14,017 nt of DNA from a bacterium. Lineage in GTDB: Bacteria > Armatimonadota > Fimbriimonadia > Fimbriimonadales > JBAXQP01. This document shows, piece after piece, positions 1-6,834 of this stretch. A program made the translations under genes and the position numbers. Numbering within the stretch: position 1 is the first letter of the stretch; each line of letters begins with the position of its first letter. The notes under the pieces were generated by a model. That model ran no database searches and was not told the DNA's origin. It worked only from the letters and a program-made list of their open reading frames with translations. The DNA lies in the NCBI GenBank assembly GCA_037131655.1, contig JBAXQP010000035.1, positions 1-14,017 on the forward strand. Direction: 5' to 3'.

Positions 1-391
1 TAACCGTTGCCCCATTCACCAAAGAGATGAGATGGGTCATCGCCGAATCGACTTGGATTACAAGAGCGTCCCGTGCAGATTGATCCTTCGTTCCATTTGC
101 GCCGCTGATAGTAATTTGCTTTACTTCCTGCATCAGCTTGGTAACTTCATTCAACGTGCTTTCACTCGTGTTGAGCGTATCTTTGGCGGCGCCAATATTG
201 CGCTGGTATTGCTTGTTTTTCGCAATAGATGAGCGCATGCTGATCAAATTGGCATAGCCTAAAGGATCATCCGAAGGCGATTTTATGCGTTTGCCGCTTG
301 AGACCTGCTCCTGCAGAGTCGTCATTTGTTCACTGGCTCGGCTTATGTATTGCTGCAAGTTATGCATTTGTTGATTGCTGCTAACGCGCAT
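1..391 (-). CDS. flgL: Flagellar hook-filament junction protein FlgL, N-terminal 130 residues (cut by window edge)
   Basis: The reverse strand reads openly from an ATG at 389-391 to the window edge, giving 130 residues. The start (MRVSSNQQM), the block VSSGKRIKSPSDDP near residue 30, and a long heptad-like helical region are the N-terminal flagellin-fold signature of FlgL. FlgL is HAP3, which together with FlgK joins the hook to the filament. It is exported and assembles outside the cell. A ribosome site GGAG lies 9 bases before the ATG. The gene starts 14 bases after the flgK stop, so it is very probably co-transcribed with flgK. A general flagellin is less likely because flgK-flgL pairing is highly conserved. 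The C-terminal part lies outside the window. Confidence 0.93.
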   Translation of the reverse strand, partial: MRVSSNQQMHNLQQYISRASEQMTTLQEQVSSGKRIKSPSDDPLGYANLISMRSSIAKNKQYQRNIGAAKDTLNTSESTLNEVTKLMQEVKQITISGANGTKDQSARDALVIQVDSAMTHLISLVNGATV

Positions 392-405
392 CTAAACTCA
401 CTCCA

Positions 406-1773
406 TTATCGGCCTAATTGCTCAATTAGGGTTTGAATAACCTGATCGCACACGCTGATATAGTGCGAAGCAGCTTGATAGCTGCGTTGGTAGCGCATCA
501 TATTCATCATCTCTTCATCAAGAGAAACGCCGCTTTGAGACTGCTGCAAATTGTCCAATTGTTGTACAACCGCTTGCTGAGTTTCTAAAGCGGATGCGTT
601 ATAACTTTTATCCTGGCCAATCTGCGAAAGCTGATTACCGTAAAAATCGCCAATCGTCGAGTTTCGAAGTAAAACTTCTTTCTTTTCCCGTAAACGGGAA
701 ATACTTAAAGCTTGACTACCATCCCCTGGGGTTCCTTGGATGCCGGTCGCAATATTATTCACATCATTAAGCACAGGGATGCTCACATACATATTGCTTG
801 CGCCCGTTCCGCTGAAAAAGAGGACATTCGTAGTGTTATTAGCCGTAATTCCGACCTGATGGAGGGTATTTACATTAGTGATAAGAGACGTGGCGATTGT
901 GCTCAAATTGGTTCGATACGAGCGTAAAAATTGTAGTGATTGGGTCAACCCCGCAAGCGTTCCTCCCGTCAAGTTAACGGTTCCGGATGCATCTGTTAAT
1001 CTCAAATTAGTAACGTCTAGCCCATTCGGTAAGGAAGATGAGGCAGCTCCTTTGACTAACTGGACATTACCCGCATAAATAGTGACTGTTCCATCGCTTT
1101 TATTCTGGACATCAACGTTCACTATCTTGGATAGGTCTTGAAGAAGCAGATCGCGTTTATCCATCAAGTCGTTAGCCGTTTGGCCTGAAGCAGTTGCGAA
1201 ACTGATTTTCTCGTTCAAATCAGCAATCTGACTTGCTATACTCGTTACCTCATCAATCTTGGACTGAATTTGAGTGCTGAGGCTGGTATCAATCTGGCTT
1301 AACTGGCTATCCATTGTTCGGAATGTTAAAGCTACTGCTTTAGCGGCATCTCTAACTGCTGTGCGCGTAGCTCCACTTTCCGGGTTATTGGCTAGATCTT
1401 GAAAGGCATTAAAGAAATCGTTAAGCTGAGAGGACATTCCGGTAGTTTCCGTTTCAGAAAAGACGCTCTCAACTTGTTGAAGGCTTAAATCAATTGATTC
1501 TAATCGACTATTCTCCGATGAGGCTGTCCTGTAACGCTCTTGGATAAATACATCTCGAATACGGTCGATGCTTTCGATGGTAACTCCCGTTCCTAGTTGG
1601 AAGTTATTACTATTACTCACGCTCTCAGGCATACTGGCGGCAAGGTTGACTTGTTGGCGCGAGTAGCCTTTTGTGTTGACGTTCGTAATATTCTGCCCTG
1701 TTACATCCAGAGCATACTGAAACGCCTGTAGTGCAGTCGATCCTATTGTTAATCCAGCAAATGGGTTTGGCAT
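406..1773 (-). CDS. flgK: Flagellar hook-associated protein 1, FlgK (HAP1)
   Basis: FlgK is the first hook-filament junction protein. It is exported through the flagellar type III apparatus and placed on the hook before FlgL. The N-terminus has the rod/hook family signature (residues about 5-45, with DVTGQNITNVNTKGYSRQQV). The C-terminus (about 415-455, LDEEMMNMMRYQRSYQAASHYI) is the matching helix that forms the coiled coil with it. At 455 residues it is shorter than the roughly 550 of enterobacterial FlgK, so the variable surface domain is reduced. The start is fixed by the conserved N-terminus. No clear Shine-Dalgarno sequence precedes it in the 27-base gap after flgN, unlike most of its neighbours. 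The stop codon lies 14 bases from flgL. Confidence 0.96.
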   Translation of the reverse strand: MPNPFAGLTIGSTALQAFQYALDVTGQNITNVNTKGYSRQQVNLAASMPESVSNSNNFQLGTGVTIESIDRIRDVFIQERYRTASSENSRLESIDLSLQQVESVFSETETTGMSSQLNDFFNAFQDLANNPESGATRTAVRDAAKAVALTFRTMDSQLSQIDTSLSTQIQSKIDEVTSIASQIADLNEKISFATASGQTANDLMDKRDLLLQDLSKIVNVDVQNKSDGTVTIYAGNVQLVKGAASSSLPNGLDVTNLRLTDASGTVNLTGGTLAGLTQSLQFLRSYRTNLSTIATSLITNVNTLHQVGITANNTTNVLFFSGTGASNMYVSIPVLNDVNNIATGIQGTPGDGSQALSISRLREKKEVLLRNSTIGDFYGNQLSQIGQDKSYNASALETQQAVVQQLDNLQQSQSGVSLDEEMMNMMRYQRSYQAASHYISVCDQVIQTLIEQLGR

Positions 1774-1800
1774 AATTTATTCGTACTACGCAATATGTCT

Positions 1801-2268
1801 CTAAGCTACTTCATTAACCCATAGGGCGGGGGCGTTGCCTCGACCGTAGGCTGTCTGTTCCTGGGCTGCTTTGGCAATAAGTGAGAGCGTGCCCTCGACG
1901 TAGACTAATTCGTTTTCAATTAAAACTCGATTTCTTTCGAGCATGAGGCGGATTGCTTCGGCTAAACGTCCCGCTCGGAGGGAAATATGAGTGACCGCTC
2001 TTGCTTCGTTAGCGGGTAATCTGCTGCTGATTTCCTTCAGGTTGACTTCAACTTCCAGTTCCTGCGCCAGCGAATTGAAGAGTTCACTTCTTCGAGCATC
2101 AAGCGCCTGTGCTGTTTCGAGTGATTGTTCGATGTGAGGGCGAAGCGCTTCCACCTGTGTCACATCGCGATGGGCTAGCGCCTTAGATTGCCTGTCGAGC
2201 AGGGCATATAAGCGCTGGCCGGATGCTATCCACTCTTGCATAACGATAAGGAGTTGCTGTGTATTCAT
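1801..2268 (-). CDS. flgN: FlgN-family flagellar export chaperone
   Basis: This is a 155-residue all-helical protein with no signal peptide, rich in Leu, Glu, Ala and Gln. Its layout is that of FlgN: an N-terminal helix pair (QLLIVMQEWIASGQRLYALL), a charged middle, and a C-terminal helix (about 110-135) with RNRVLIENELVYVEGTL, matching the conserved RN...LI...L pattern of the family. FlgN binds FlgK and FlgL in the cytoplasm and delivers them to the export gate. Its place immediately before flgK and flgL supports this. It starts 8 bases after the flgJ stop, and an AAGGTG ribosome site overlaps the flgJ end, suggesting translational coupling. FlgN proteins diverge strongly, so the call rests on helical pattern plus context. 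Confidence 0.82.
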   Translation of the reverse strand: MNTQQLLIVMQEWIASGQRLYALLDRQSKALAHRDVTQVEALRPHIEQSLETAQALDARRSELFNSLAQELEVEVNLKEISSRLPANEARAVTHISLRAGRLAEAIRLMLERNRVLIENELVYVEGTLSLIAKAAQEQTAYGRGNAPALWVNEVA

Positions 2269-2276
2269 GATCTATT

Positions 2277-2600
2277 TCACACCTTCTTGTCTGTATCGGA
2301 CGCGGGCAATATCACCGCATCAACCGATTTCTCAAGCGTTTTATAAAGCACATCTCCAAGTCCAAACTTGTTGGTCTTACTCATATTATTGGCAAAAACC
2401 TCATCCATCATCTCAGTGTAGAGGCGAGATTCTGAAGTTTTACTTTTAATTCCTTGCCCTACGGTCTTTCGCATGGCTTTCCAGATGCTTTGCAGGAAGA
2501 AGGCTTCAAAGTCCTGAGTGGCCTTTTTCAGTTTCTGCTTTTCCGCAACCTTATCCGGCGATTGTGCGACCTCTTGAGTTGGTTGAAGAGAGATTTCCAT
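2277..2600 (-). CDS. flgJ: Rod-binding FlgJ-type protein, without muramidase domain
   Basis: This 107-residue protein contains the rod-binding domain of FlgJ: KKATQDFEAFFLQSIWKAMRKT around residues 25-45, then YTEMMDEVFANNMSKTNKFGLGDVLY around 60-87. In enterobacteria FlgJ caps the growing rod with this domain and carries a C-terminal peptidoglycan hydrolase. Here the protein stops after the rod-binding part, a common short form in other phyla. The wall-cutting activity must come from a separate enzyme not seen in this window. The start codon overlaps the flgI stop as TAATG, and GGAG lies 8 bases before the ATG inside flgI. This points to tight translational coupling with flgI. Confidence 0.9.
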   Translation of the reverse strand: MEISLQPTQEVAQSPDKVAEKQKLKKATQDFEAFFLQSIWKAMRKTVGQGIKSKTSESRLYTEMMDEVFANNMSKTNKFGLGDVLYKTLEKSVDAVILPASDTDKKV

Positions 2601-3712
2601 TATTGAAGCTCCAACTCGGCTTCGAGAGCGCCTTGGGACTTGAGCGCCTGCAAGATTGAAATGAGATCCTGCGGGGTGACCCCAAGCGCTTGAAGGCCTT
2701 TGACTAACTGATCAATGGTTGCCGATTCCCCGCCAAAGATACTGATTGTCGCTTTTTCTTCAGTCGCTTTGACTTCCGAGGTCGTAGCGACAACAGTTTC
2801 ACCTTTAGGTGAAAGAGGCGAGGGCTGTGAAATGACAGGGTCAGTCCGTACTTCGACTTTAATTCCACCCTGAGCGATAATGACGGGTTTGATCTTGACG
2901 TTGCCGCCAACGACCACCACACCTGTGCGCTCGTTCACAACAATACGGGCGACCTGATCGGTATGAACGGTAAGAGTGTGAATGTCGGAAATAACCGATA
3001 CGGCATTCATTTCTCCGGGGATATTCAATCGAATGGTGCCTGCATCGATCGCCTTCGCGTTGAGACCGGGATATTTATCGCGAACGGCTTCAGCAACTCG
3101 ATTAGCGGTTGTAAAATCGGGACGGCGAAGTTCAATGGTGATTTCGCCATTTTCAACGTATTGCATCGGCACTTCTTTTTCGACTGATGCGCCATCAGGA
3201 ATGCGGCCGACAGTTGTATGGTTCTTTTGAACGCCAGCCCCCTGGCTTCCAAAGCTAAACCCACCGATGCTGAGCGCTCCCTGCGCAACAGCATAAACCT
3301 TTCCATTTGCGCCCATTAAAGCGGTTTGAATGAGAGTTCCGCCTTGAAGTGATTTTGCATCACCCAGGCTGGAAACGCTTACGTCAATTCTGTTTCCAGG
3401 TCGAGCAAAAGGCGGTAAATCAGCCGTCACAAGCACCGCTGCCACATTTTTGACCTTAAGAGTAGCCGCGTCGACGGTTATGCCGTATCGCTGGAGCATA
3501 TTCGCAATCGAACTGGCAGTAAACACAGCGCTTTTCGAGTCGCCGGAGCCGTCCAATCCGATTACCAAACCATAACCGGTAAGCTGGTTGCTTCGTACGC
3601 CGCCGATGGTAGCAATGTCCTTTATACGGACACCCGATAGGTCACTAGCGGACAGAGCGAATGCTTCACAGACTGCAATCAAAAGCATTATAACGGTTAA
3701 ATATCTTCTCAT
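2600..3712 (-). CDS. flgI: Flagellar P-ring protein FlgI
   Basis: This 370-residue protein is close to full FlgI length throughout. It forms the periplasmic P-ring around the distal rod, in the peptidoglycan layer. A Sec signal peptide (about residues 1-22, hydrophobic TVIMLLIAVCEAFAL) is followed by the family hallmark VRIKDIATIGGVRSNQLTGYGLVIGLDGSGD. Later family blocks include DVSVSSLGDAKSLQGGTL, VNERTGVVVVGGNV and, near the C-terminus, LVKGLQALGVTPQDLISILQALK. The start is supported by AAAGGA about 11 bases upstream. It begins 24 bases after flgH and its stop overlaps flgJ. Assembly of the ring needs the FlgA chaperone, encoded two genes upstream. Confidence 0.97.
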   Translation of the reverse strand: MRRYLTVIMLLIAVCEAFALSASDLSGVRIKDIATIGGVRSNQLTGYGLVIGLDGSGDSKSAVFTASSIANMLQRYGITVDAATLKVKNVAAVLVTADLPPFARPGNRIDVSVSSLGDAKSLQGGTLIQTALMGANGKVYAVAQGALSIGGFSFGSQGAGVQKNHTTVGRIPDGASVEKEVPMQYVENGEITIELRRPDFTTANRVAEAVRDKYPGLNAKAIDAGTIRLNIPGEMNAVSVISDIHTLTVHTDQVARIVVNERTGVVVVGGNVKIKPVIIAQGGIKVEVRTDPVISQPSPLSPKGETVVATTSEVKATEEKATISIFGGESATIDQLVKGLQALGVTPQDLISILQALKSQGALEAELELQ

Positions 3713-3736
3713 TCGCGCACTCTTCCTTTAGGAGTT

Positions 3737-4309
3737 CTAGAACAGCCAGTTGAAAATCTTAGTGATGATGCCTTCACGCTGCTTGTTGCCGAGCGGCCCC
3801 TTGCCATCGTATTTAATTTGAGCGTCAGCCACTAGCGATGACAAAACTGTATCGCGTGGTGTCACATCTTCTGGTCGGACAACCCCGCTAAGGATCAGCT
3901 TTCGCTGCTCTTTATTGATGGTCACCATACGCGTGCCCTCGATAACTAGGTTGCCGTTAGGAAGCACTTCCTTCACAGTAACGGCAATTCGAGCTTGAAG
4001 GGAATCGCTTCGAGTTGTAGAGCCGCTGGCATCCATACCGGATTGACCGGAAATCGATAAATCCGGTAACCAACTCAAAATAGGTCCGATTCCTTTTGGA
4101 GTTGATGCTGATTCGGATTTGTTGGCCTTCGTAGCTGCATTTGCCGATGCCACCGCGCTCTCTGAGACGATAATGTTAAGGATATCGCCTACTTGGCGAG
4201 CCTTATGGTCGATAAACAAGCTGCTAACAGCATCTGTCCATAGCGATTCGGCAAGCATAGGTCCTGCCGTTATAAACAATAGAAACAAAGCCAGATATTG
4301 CTTCTTCAT
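3737..4309 (-). CDS. flgH: Flagellar L-ring protein FlgH, apparently without a lipobox
   Basis: FlgH forms the outer-membrane L-ring. The 190-residue product shows the family core: SLWTDAVSSLFIDHKARQVGDILNIIVSES (about 22-51), the TRSDSLQARIAVTVKEVLPNGNLVIEGTR block, a VRPEDVTPRDTVLSSLVADAQIKYDG block, and a C-terminus ending in FNWLF. The signal peptide is clear (MKKQYLALFLLFITAGPMLA). However, it ends in a signal-peptidase-I-like site (MLA then ES) and contains no cysteine, whereas enterobacterial FlgH is a lipoprotein with a modified Cys. The protein is therefore probably not lipidated. A GAGGAAA ribosome site precedes the ATG. The gene sits 11 bases after flgA and 24 before flgI. Confidence 0.95.
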   Translation of the reverse strand: MKKQYLALFLLFITAGPMLAESLWTDAVSSLFIDHKARQVGDILNIIVSESAVASANAATKANKSESASTPKGIGPILSWLPDLSISGQSGMDASGSTTRSDSLQARIAVTVKEVLPNGNLVIEGTRMVTINKEQRKLILSGVVRPEDVTPRDTVLSSLVADAQIKYDGKGPLGNKQREGIITKIFNWLF

Positions 4310-4320
4310 TTTAATTTCCT

Positions 4321-5091
4321 CTATTCTTTGAGTTGAGCCGTACGTTCGCTGGTGATGACGGCTTTGACGATCTTTTTCGTGCCGGGAAGATAGACACTGA
4401 TAGAGTCACCTATCCCGCCGGAAGTTCGGGCTTCTCCGGTTGCGCTCAATAGTATCGCGCCGGAATTGAATTCCACTTTAATCGGATCGCCCGTCTTTAC
4501 GACCATCACCGTTTTGGGCTTCTCATTCAAGAAGCTAATGCGGTACGTGCCCAAGCCTTTGTCGTTTTGAGTGAGCCGAACAGTGACCGCATAGGCATTA
4601 CCACTTCGATTAACCACCGGATCAGTCTCGCACTTGAAATCACCTTCAGGAATAGGAAGCGGTTTTGGTGCAGTCATCACAGTAAAGTTATCGGCATTAC
4701 CACCAAATTGTTCCTTAAGACGAGCTTTGGCCGCGTTGATAAGCATCTCGACGCTGACATTTTGAGATGAACGCTTAAGGCAGATGGTGATGGGCATATT
4801 GAATTTGAACGCTTTCGGATCTAAGCCGTGCTGCTTCAAGCGTATCTCAATCTGAGCACGAGTAAAAGCTCTCTGCAGGCCGGCTCTTGGAGACATACCC
4901 AATAAGATGTCCGAAAGAGTTTTCTGAACGTTTGGCGCAGCAACGATTTGAGCGATATCACCTAGGGTGAACTGATCGCCGGTCACGTTGACCTCTTCAG
5001 GGATGGTGATTGTCTGAGTTGGTGTCTCAGCGCCCCACGCCACCAAAGCTGCCATTACCATTACTATTAGCCATTTCGTTCGCTTACTCAT
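4321..5091 (-). CDS. flgA: FlgA, P-ring assembly chaperone (SAF domain)
   Basis: This is a 256-residue protein with a Sec signal peptide (MSKRTKWLIVMVMAALVAWG). A divergent N-terminal region (about 25-130) is followed by the C-terminal SAF-type domain typical of FlgA (about 180-256): VKTGDPIKVEFNSGAILLSATG, then an IGDSISVYLPGTKKIVKAVI segment. FlgA acts in the periplasm, helping FlgI subunits polymerise into the P-ring. Its position between flgG and flgH/flgI fits that role. The start lies 6 bases after the flgG stop, with AGGA just upstream overlapping that stop. The N-terminal half is only weakly family-like, so the identification rests on the SAF part and the operon. Confidence 0.9.
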   Translation of the reverse strand: MSKRTKWLIVMVMAALVAWGAETPTQTITIPEEVNVTGDQFTLGDIAQIVAAPNVQKTLSDILLGMSPRAGLQRAFTRAQIEIRLKQHGLDPKAFKFNMPITICLKRSSQNVSVEMLINAAKARLKEQFGGNADNFTVMTAPKPLPIPEGDFKCETDPVVNRSGNAYAVTVRLTQNDKGLGTYRISFLNEKPKTVMVVKTGDPIKVEFNSGAILLSATGEARTSGGIGDSISVYLPGTKKIVKAVITSERTAQLKE

Positions 5092-5097
5092 ATGATC

Positions 5098-5895
5098 CTA
5101 CTTTTTAACGTTATTTGTAATTCCGAGCATGTCGTCGGCGGATTGGATAGCCTTAGCGTTGACTTCATAAGCGCGCTGCGCCATGATCAACTTGACCATC
5201 TCTTCCACAACCTGAACGTTTGACATTTCGAGCGCTTTTTGTTCGATGGTACCAAGCCCGCTAGTGCCAGGATCGGCTTCAATCGCTTCGCCGGAAGCAG
5301 AAGAGGCTTGGTAAAGATTTCCTCCGATTCTCTGCAACCCTGACGGGTTGATGAAGCGCACGAGGGTAATCTTAGCGCCTAAGTCTTCTTGACCGCTCGA
5401 ACCAGGCCGGCGAATGCTAACGGAACCGTCCTTGCCGACAGTAAATGAATCGGAAATCGCGTCAGAGGGGACTGTGATTTCAGGTTCGAGAGCATAACCA
5501 TCGGAAGTAACTAATCGGCCTTGTCCATCGATTTTGAAAGCGCCATCGCGTGTGTATGACGTAGATCCGTCCGGCATTAGCACCTTGAAGAAACCATCGC
5601 CTCCAATGGCCATGTCGTAGGGATTGTTGGTGACTTGAAGCGCTCCTTCATTAAACACGGTATTAGTAGCAACCGGTCTTGAGCCGAGGCCTATTTCTAC
5701 TGAAGTTGGTGTAGATGCCCCCGTCCCGACCGATGCTCCTGGTGATCGCAGGTTCTGATAAAGTAAATCCTGAAATTCGGCTCGTGAGCCTTTAAACCCT
5801 GTCGTGTTCACGTTCGCCAGGTTGTTTGAAATGACATCAATATTAAGTTGCTGGGCAATCATGCCTGCAGCTGCTGTTGAAAGCGCGCGCATCAT
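5098..5895 (-). CDS. flgG: Flagellar distal rod protein FlgG
   Basis: This 265-residue protein has the standard FlgG length. It builds the distal rod and is exported by the flagellar type III system without a cleaved signal. The N-terminus (RALSTAAAGMIAQQLNIDVI, then SNNLANVNTTGFKGSRAEFQ) and the C-terminus (LEMSNVQVVEEMVKLIMAQR followed by AYEVNAKAIQSADDMLG) are near-consensus for FlgG. A central block includes GDGFFKVLMPDG and YTRDGAFKID. Two adjacent ATGs occur at the start. The first is preferred because AGGAGG at 5905-5910 lies 9 bases before it. The gene follows a 128-base gap after flgF that may hold a structured leader, and is tightly followed by flgA. Confidence 0.97.
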   Translation of the reverse strand: MMRALSTAAAGMIAQQLNIDVISNNLANVNTTGFKGSRAEFQDLLYQNLRSPGASVGTGASTPTSVEIGLGSRPVATNTVFNEGALQVTNNPYDMAIGGDGFFKVLMPDGSTSYTRDGAFKIDGQGRLVTSDGYALEPEITVPSDAISDSFTVGKDGSVSIRRPGSSGQEDLGAKITLVRFINPSGLQRIGGNLYQASSASGEAIEADPGTSGLGTIEQKALEMSNVQVVEEMVKLIMAQRAYEVNAKAIQSADDMLGITNNVKK

Positions 5896-5910
5896 AGGTA
5901 GGAACCTCCT
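5896..5910 (-). promoter_or_regulatory. flgG Shine-Dalgarno within a small hairpin
   Basis: Directly before the flgG ATG, the sense strand reads AGGAGGTTCCTACCT. The strong ribosome site AGGAGG can pair with the downstream CCU and CU, with one bulged A and a GUUC tetraloop (five base pairs). The site is therefore partly self-complementary right up to the start codon, which could damp initiation. The Shine-Dalgarno itself is certain; the hairpin is short and only a possibility. Confidence 0.5.
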
Positions 5911-5916
5911 AACGCT

Positions 5917-6007
5917 GCCCCTACGCTTCCATGCTCTCTCAATCGATCAAGAGCTTTGCCTCGCCGCAAATCCTTTCACGGCGTCCAGCATCTTTAATTG
6001 CAGGGGC
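5917..6007 (-). promoter_or_regulatory. Candidate structured RNA leader in the flgF-flgG gap
   Basis: In the flgG sense direction, GCCCCUGC (6007-6000) can pair with GUAGGGGC (5924-5917) over eight positions including one G-U. Inside this closing stem, CGCCGUGAA (5983-5975) pairs with UUUGCGGCG (5970-5962) around an AGGA loop (nine pairs, two of them wobbles). GCUCU (5954-5950) pairs with AGAGC (5937-5933). Together they form a three-way junction ending 6 bases before the flgG ribosome site. The wobble pairs exist only in the minus-strand transcript, in line with a role as RNA. No promoter or open frame of note was seen in the gap. This was found by eye, with no folding energy or conservation behind it. 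Confidence 0.35.
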
Positions 6008-6023
6008 GGTTATTTATTTTTTA

Positions 6024-6716
6024 TTAGAGCCTTGCCAGGTCGTTTACTGCCCGGCCTAAAGTTTCGTCCTGAGTCGTCAATACACGTTGGTTGGCTTCAA
6101 AAGCTCGCATGATCGAAATCATATTGACCATGGCGTTGACGACGGAAATATTTGCCGATTCAATTCCACCGGTCGTTAATTTAACGTCTTTAGCAGGTGT
6201 TACACTGCCTTCAAAATGGTTCTCGCCAACTTTTCGCATGTTTGTGCCGTTTACAATGCCCAGTTTTCCGATAATTTTGTCGTTTGCAGTTATCGTTCCA
6301 TCAGATTGGATCACCGGTTTGGTAGCGCCAGCATTAATGGGCTTGTTGGCAACGCTGAGAATTGGGCAGCCGTCACTTGCCGACAGAATTCCGTTCTGGT
6401 CGACATGGAAGGAACCATCGCGTGTATAGCGCACACCTTGAGGTGTGTTCACAGTGAAATAACCTTCTCCCGAAATGGCGACATCAAGCGGGGAGCCCGT
6501 ATGTTGCAACGCGCCATTGGAGAAGTCCGTGAAAGTCTGGACTGCCGTCGTGCCGGTAGCGCCCTGGGACATCATATCCCTGAGCACGGCGCTAAACACC
6601 GTCCCATCGGCTTTAAAGCCGGCAGTGTTGACGTTAGCTAAATTGTTTGCGGTCACATCAAGCGCCGCCTGCTGCGAAAGCATCCCAGCAGCAGATGAGT
6701 AAATTCCTCGTAACAT
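6024..6716 (-). CDS. flgF: Flagellar rod protein FlgF (FlgF/FlgG family)
   Basis: A 230-residue member of the rod protein family, and first gene of the visible flagellar unit. The N-terminus LRGIYSSAAGMLSQQAALDV, followed by TANNLANVNTAGFKADGTVF, is the shared rod signature. The central GEGYFTVNTPQGVRYTRDGSF and the C-terminal SVVNAMVNMISIMRAFEANQ complete the family layout. It is shorter than FlgG and precedes it, which is the usual position for FlgF, a proximal rod component. The start is fixed by the conserved N-terminus, but no Shine-Dalgarno sequence lies upstream. Instead a sigma-28-like -10 ends 12 bases before the ATG. A second FlgG-like paralogue is the alternative name. Confidence 0.92.
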   Translation of the reverse strand: MLRGIYSSAAGMLSQQAALDVTANNLANVNTAGFKADGTVFSAVLRDMMSQGATGTTAVQTFTDFSNGALQHTGSPLDVAISGEGYFTVNTPQGVRYTRDGSFHVDQNGILSASDGCPILSVANKPINAGATKPVIQSDGTITANDKIIGKLGIVNGTNMRKVGENHFEGSVTPAKDVKLTTGGIESANISVVNAMVNMISIMRAFEANQRVLTTQDETLGRAVNDLARL

Positions 6717-6728
6717 AACCAGGAAAGA

Positions 6729-6755
6729 TTATCGGCAAGTTCTTGAGAGTCTGTA
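6729..6755 (-). promoter_or_regulatory. Sigma-28 (FliA)-like promoter for flgF
   Basis: The minus strand reads TACAGACT (6755-6748), 11 bases, then GCCGATAA (6736-6729). The enterobacterial FliA consensus is TAAAGTTT-N11-GCCGATAA, so the -10 matches 8/8, the spacer is exact, and the -35 matches 5/8. It is intergenic, oriented toward flgF, and ends 12 bases before the ATG, implying a leader of only about 5-7 bases. Caution: GCCGATAA also occurs at three other, apparently chance, places in the window. Confidence 0.45.
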
Positions 6756-6762
6756 GGGGGAA

Positions 6763-6783
6763 GGTGTTAGGTGATGGGTGATA
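6763..6783 (+). repeat. Three tandem degenerate heptamers (GGTGNTR)
   Basis: Three head-to-tail 7-base units, GGTGTTA, GGTGATG and GGTGATA, are followed by GGGG. The surrounding 6755-6830 stretch is G-rich on the plus strand and non-coding. The array lies just upstream of the proposed -35 of flgF. It may be a remnant of a short tandem repeat or an operator, but nothing shows function. Confidence 0.5.
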
Positions 6784-6834
6784 GGGGAGAAGCGAGAGGC
6801 AAGAGCCGGAATTGGGGATAGGAGCTTTGGTAGC

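Noticed and set aside
407..414. Second exact GCCGATAA (sigma-28 -10) just upstream of flgL
   Set aside because: It is formed by the last codons and stop of flgK, and no TAAA-like -35 lies at the right distance.
4687..4696. Further GCCGATAA matches inside flgA and, on the plus strand, opposite the antiporter (near 12968)
   Set aside because: They lie inside coding sequence with no matching -35. They show the 8-mer is not rare in this window.
5947..5991. 14-codon minus-strand frame in the flgF-flgG gap, a possible leader peptide
   Set aside because: No ribosome site before its ATG and length well within chance.
6216..6641. 141-codon plus-strand frame opposite flgF
   Set aside because: A shadow of a clearly conserved rod gene, with no family features in the translation.
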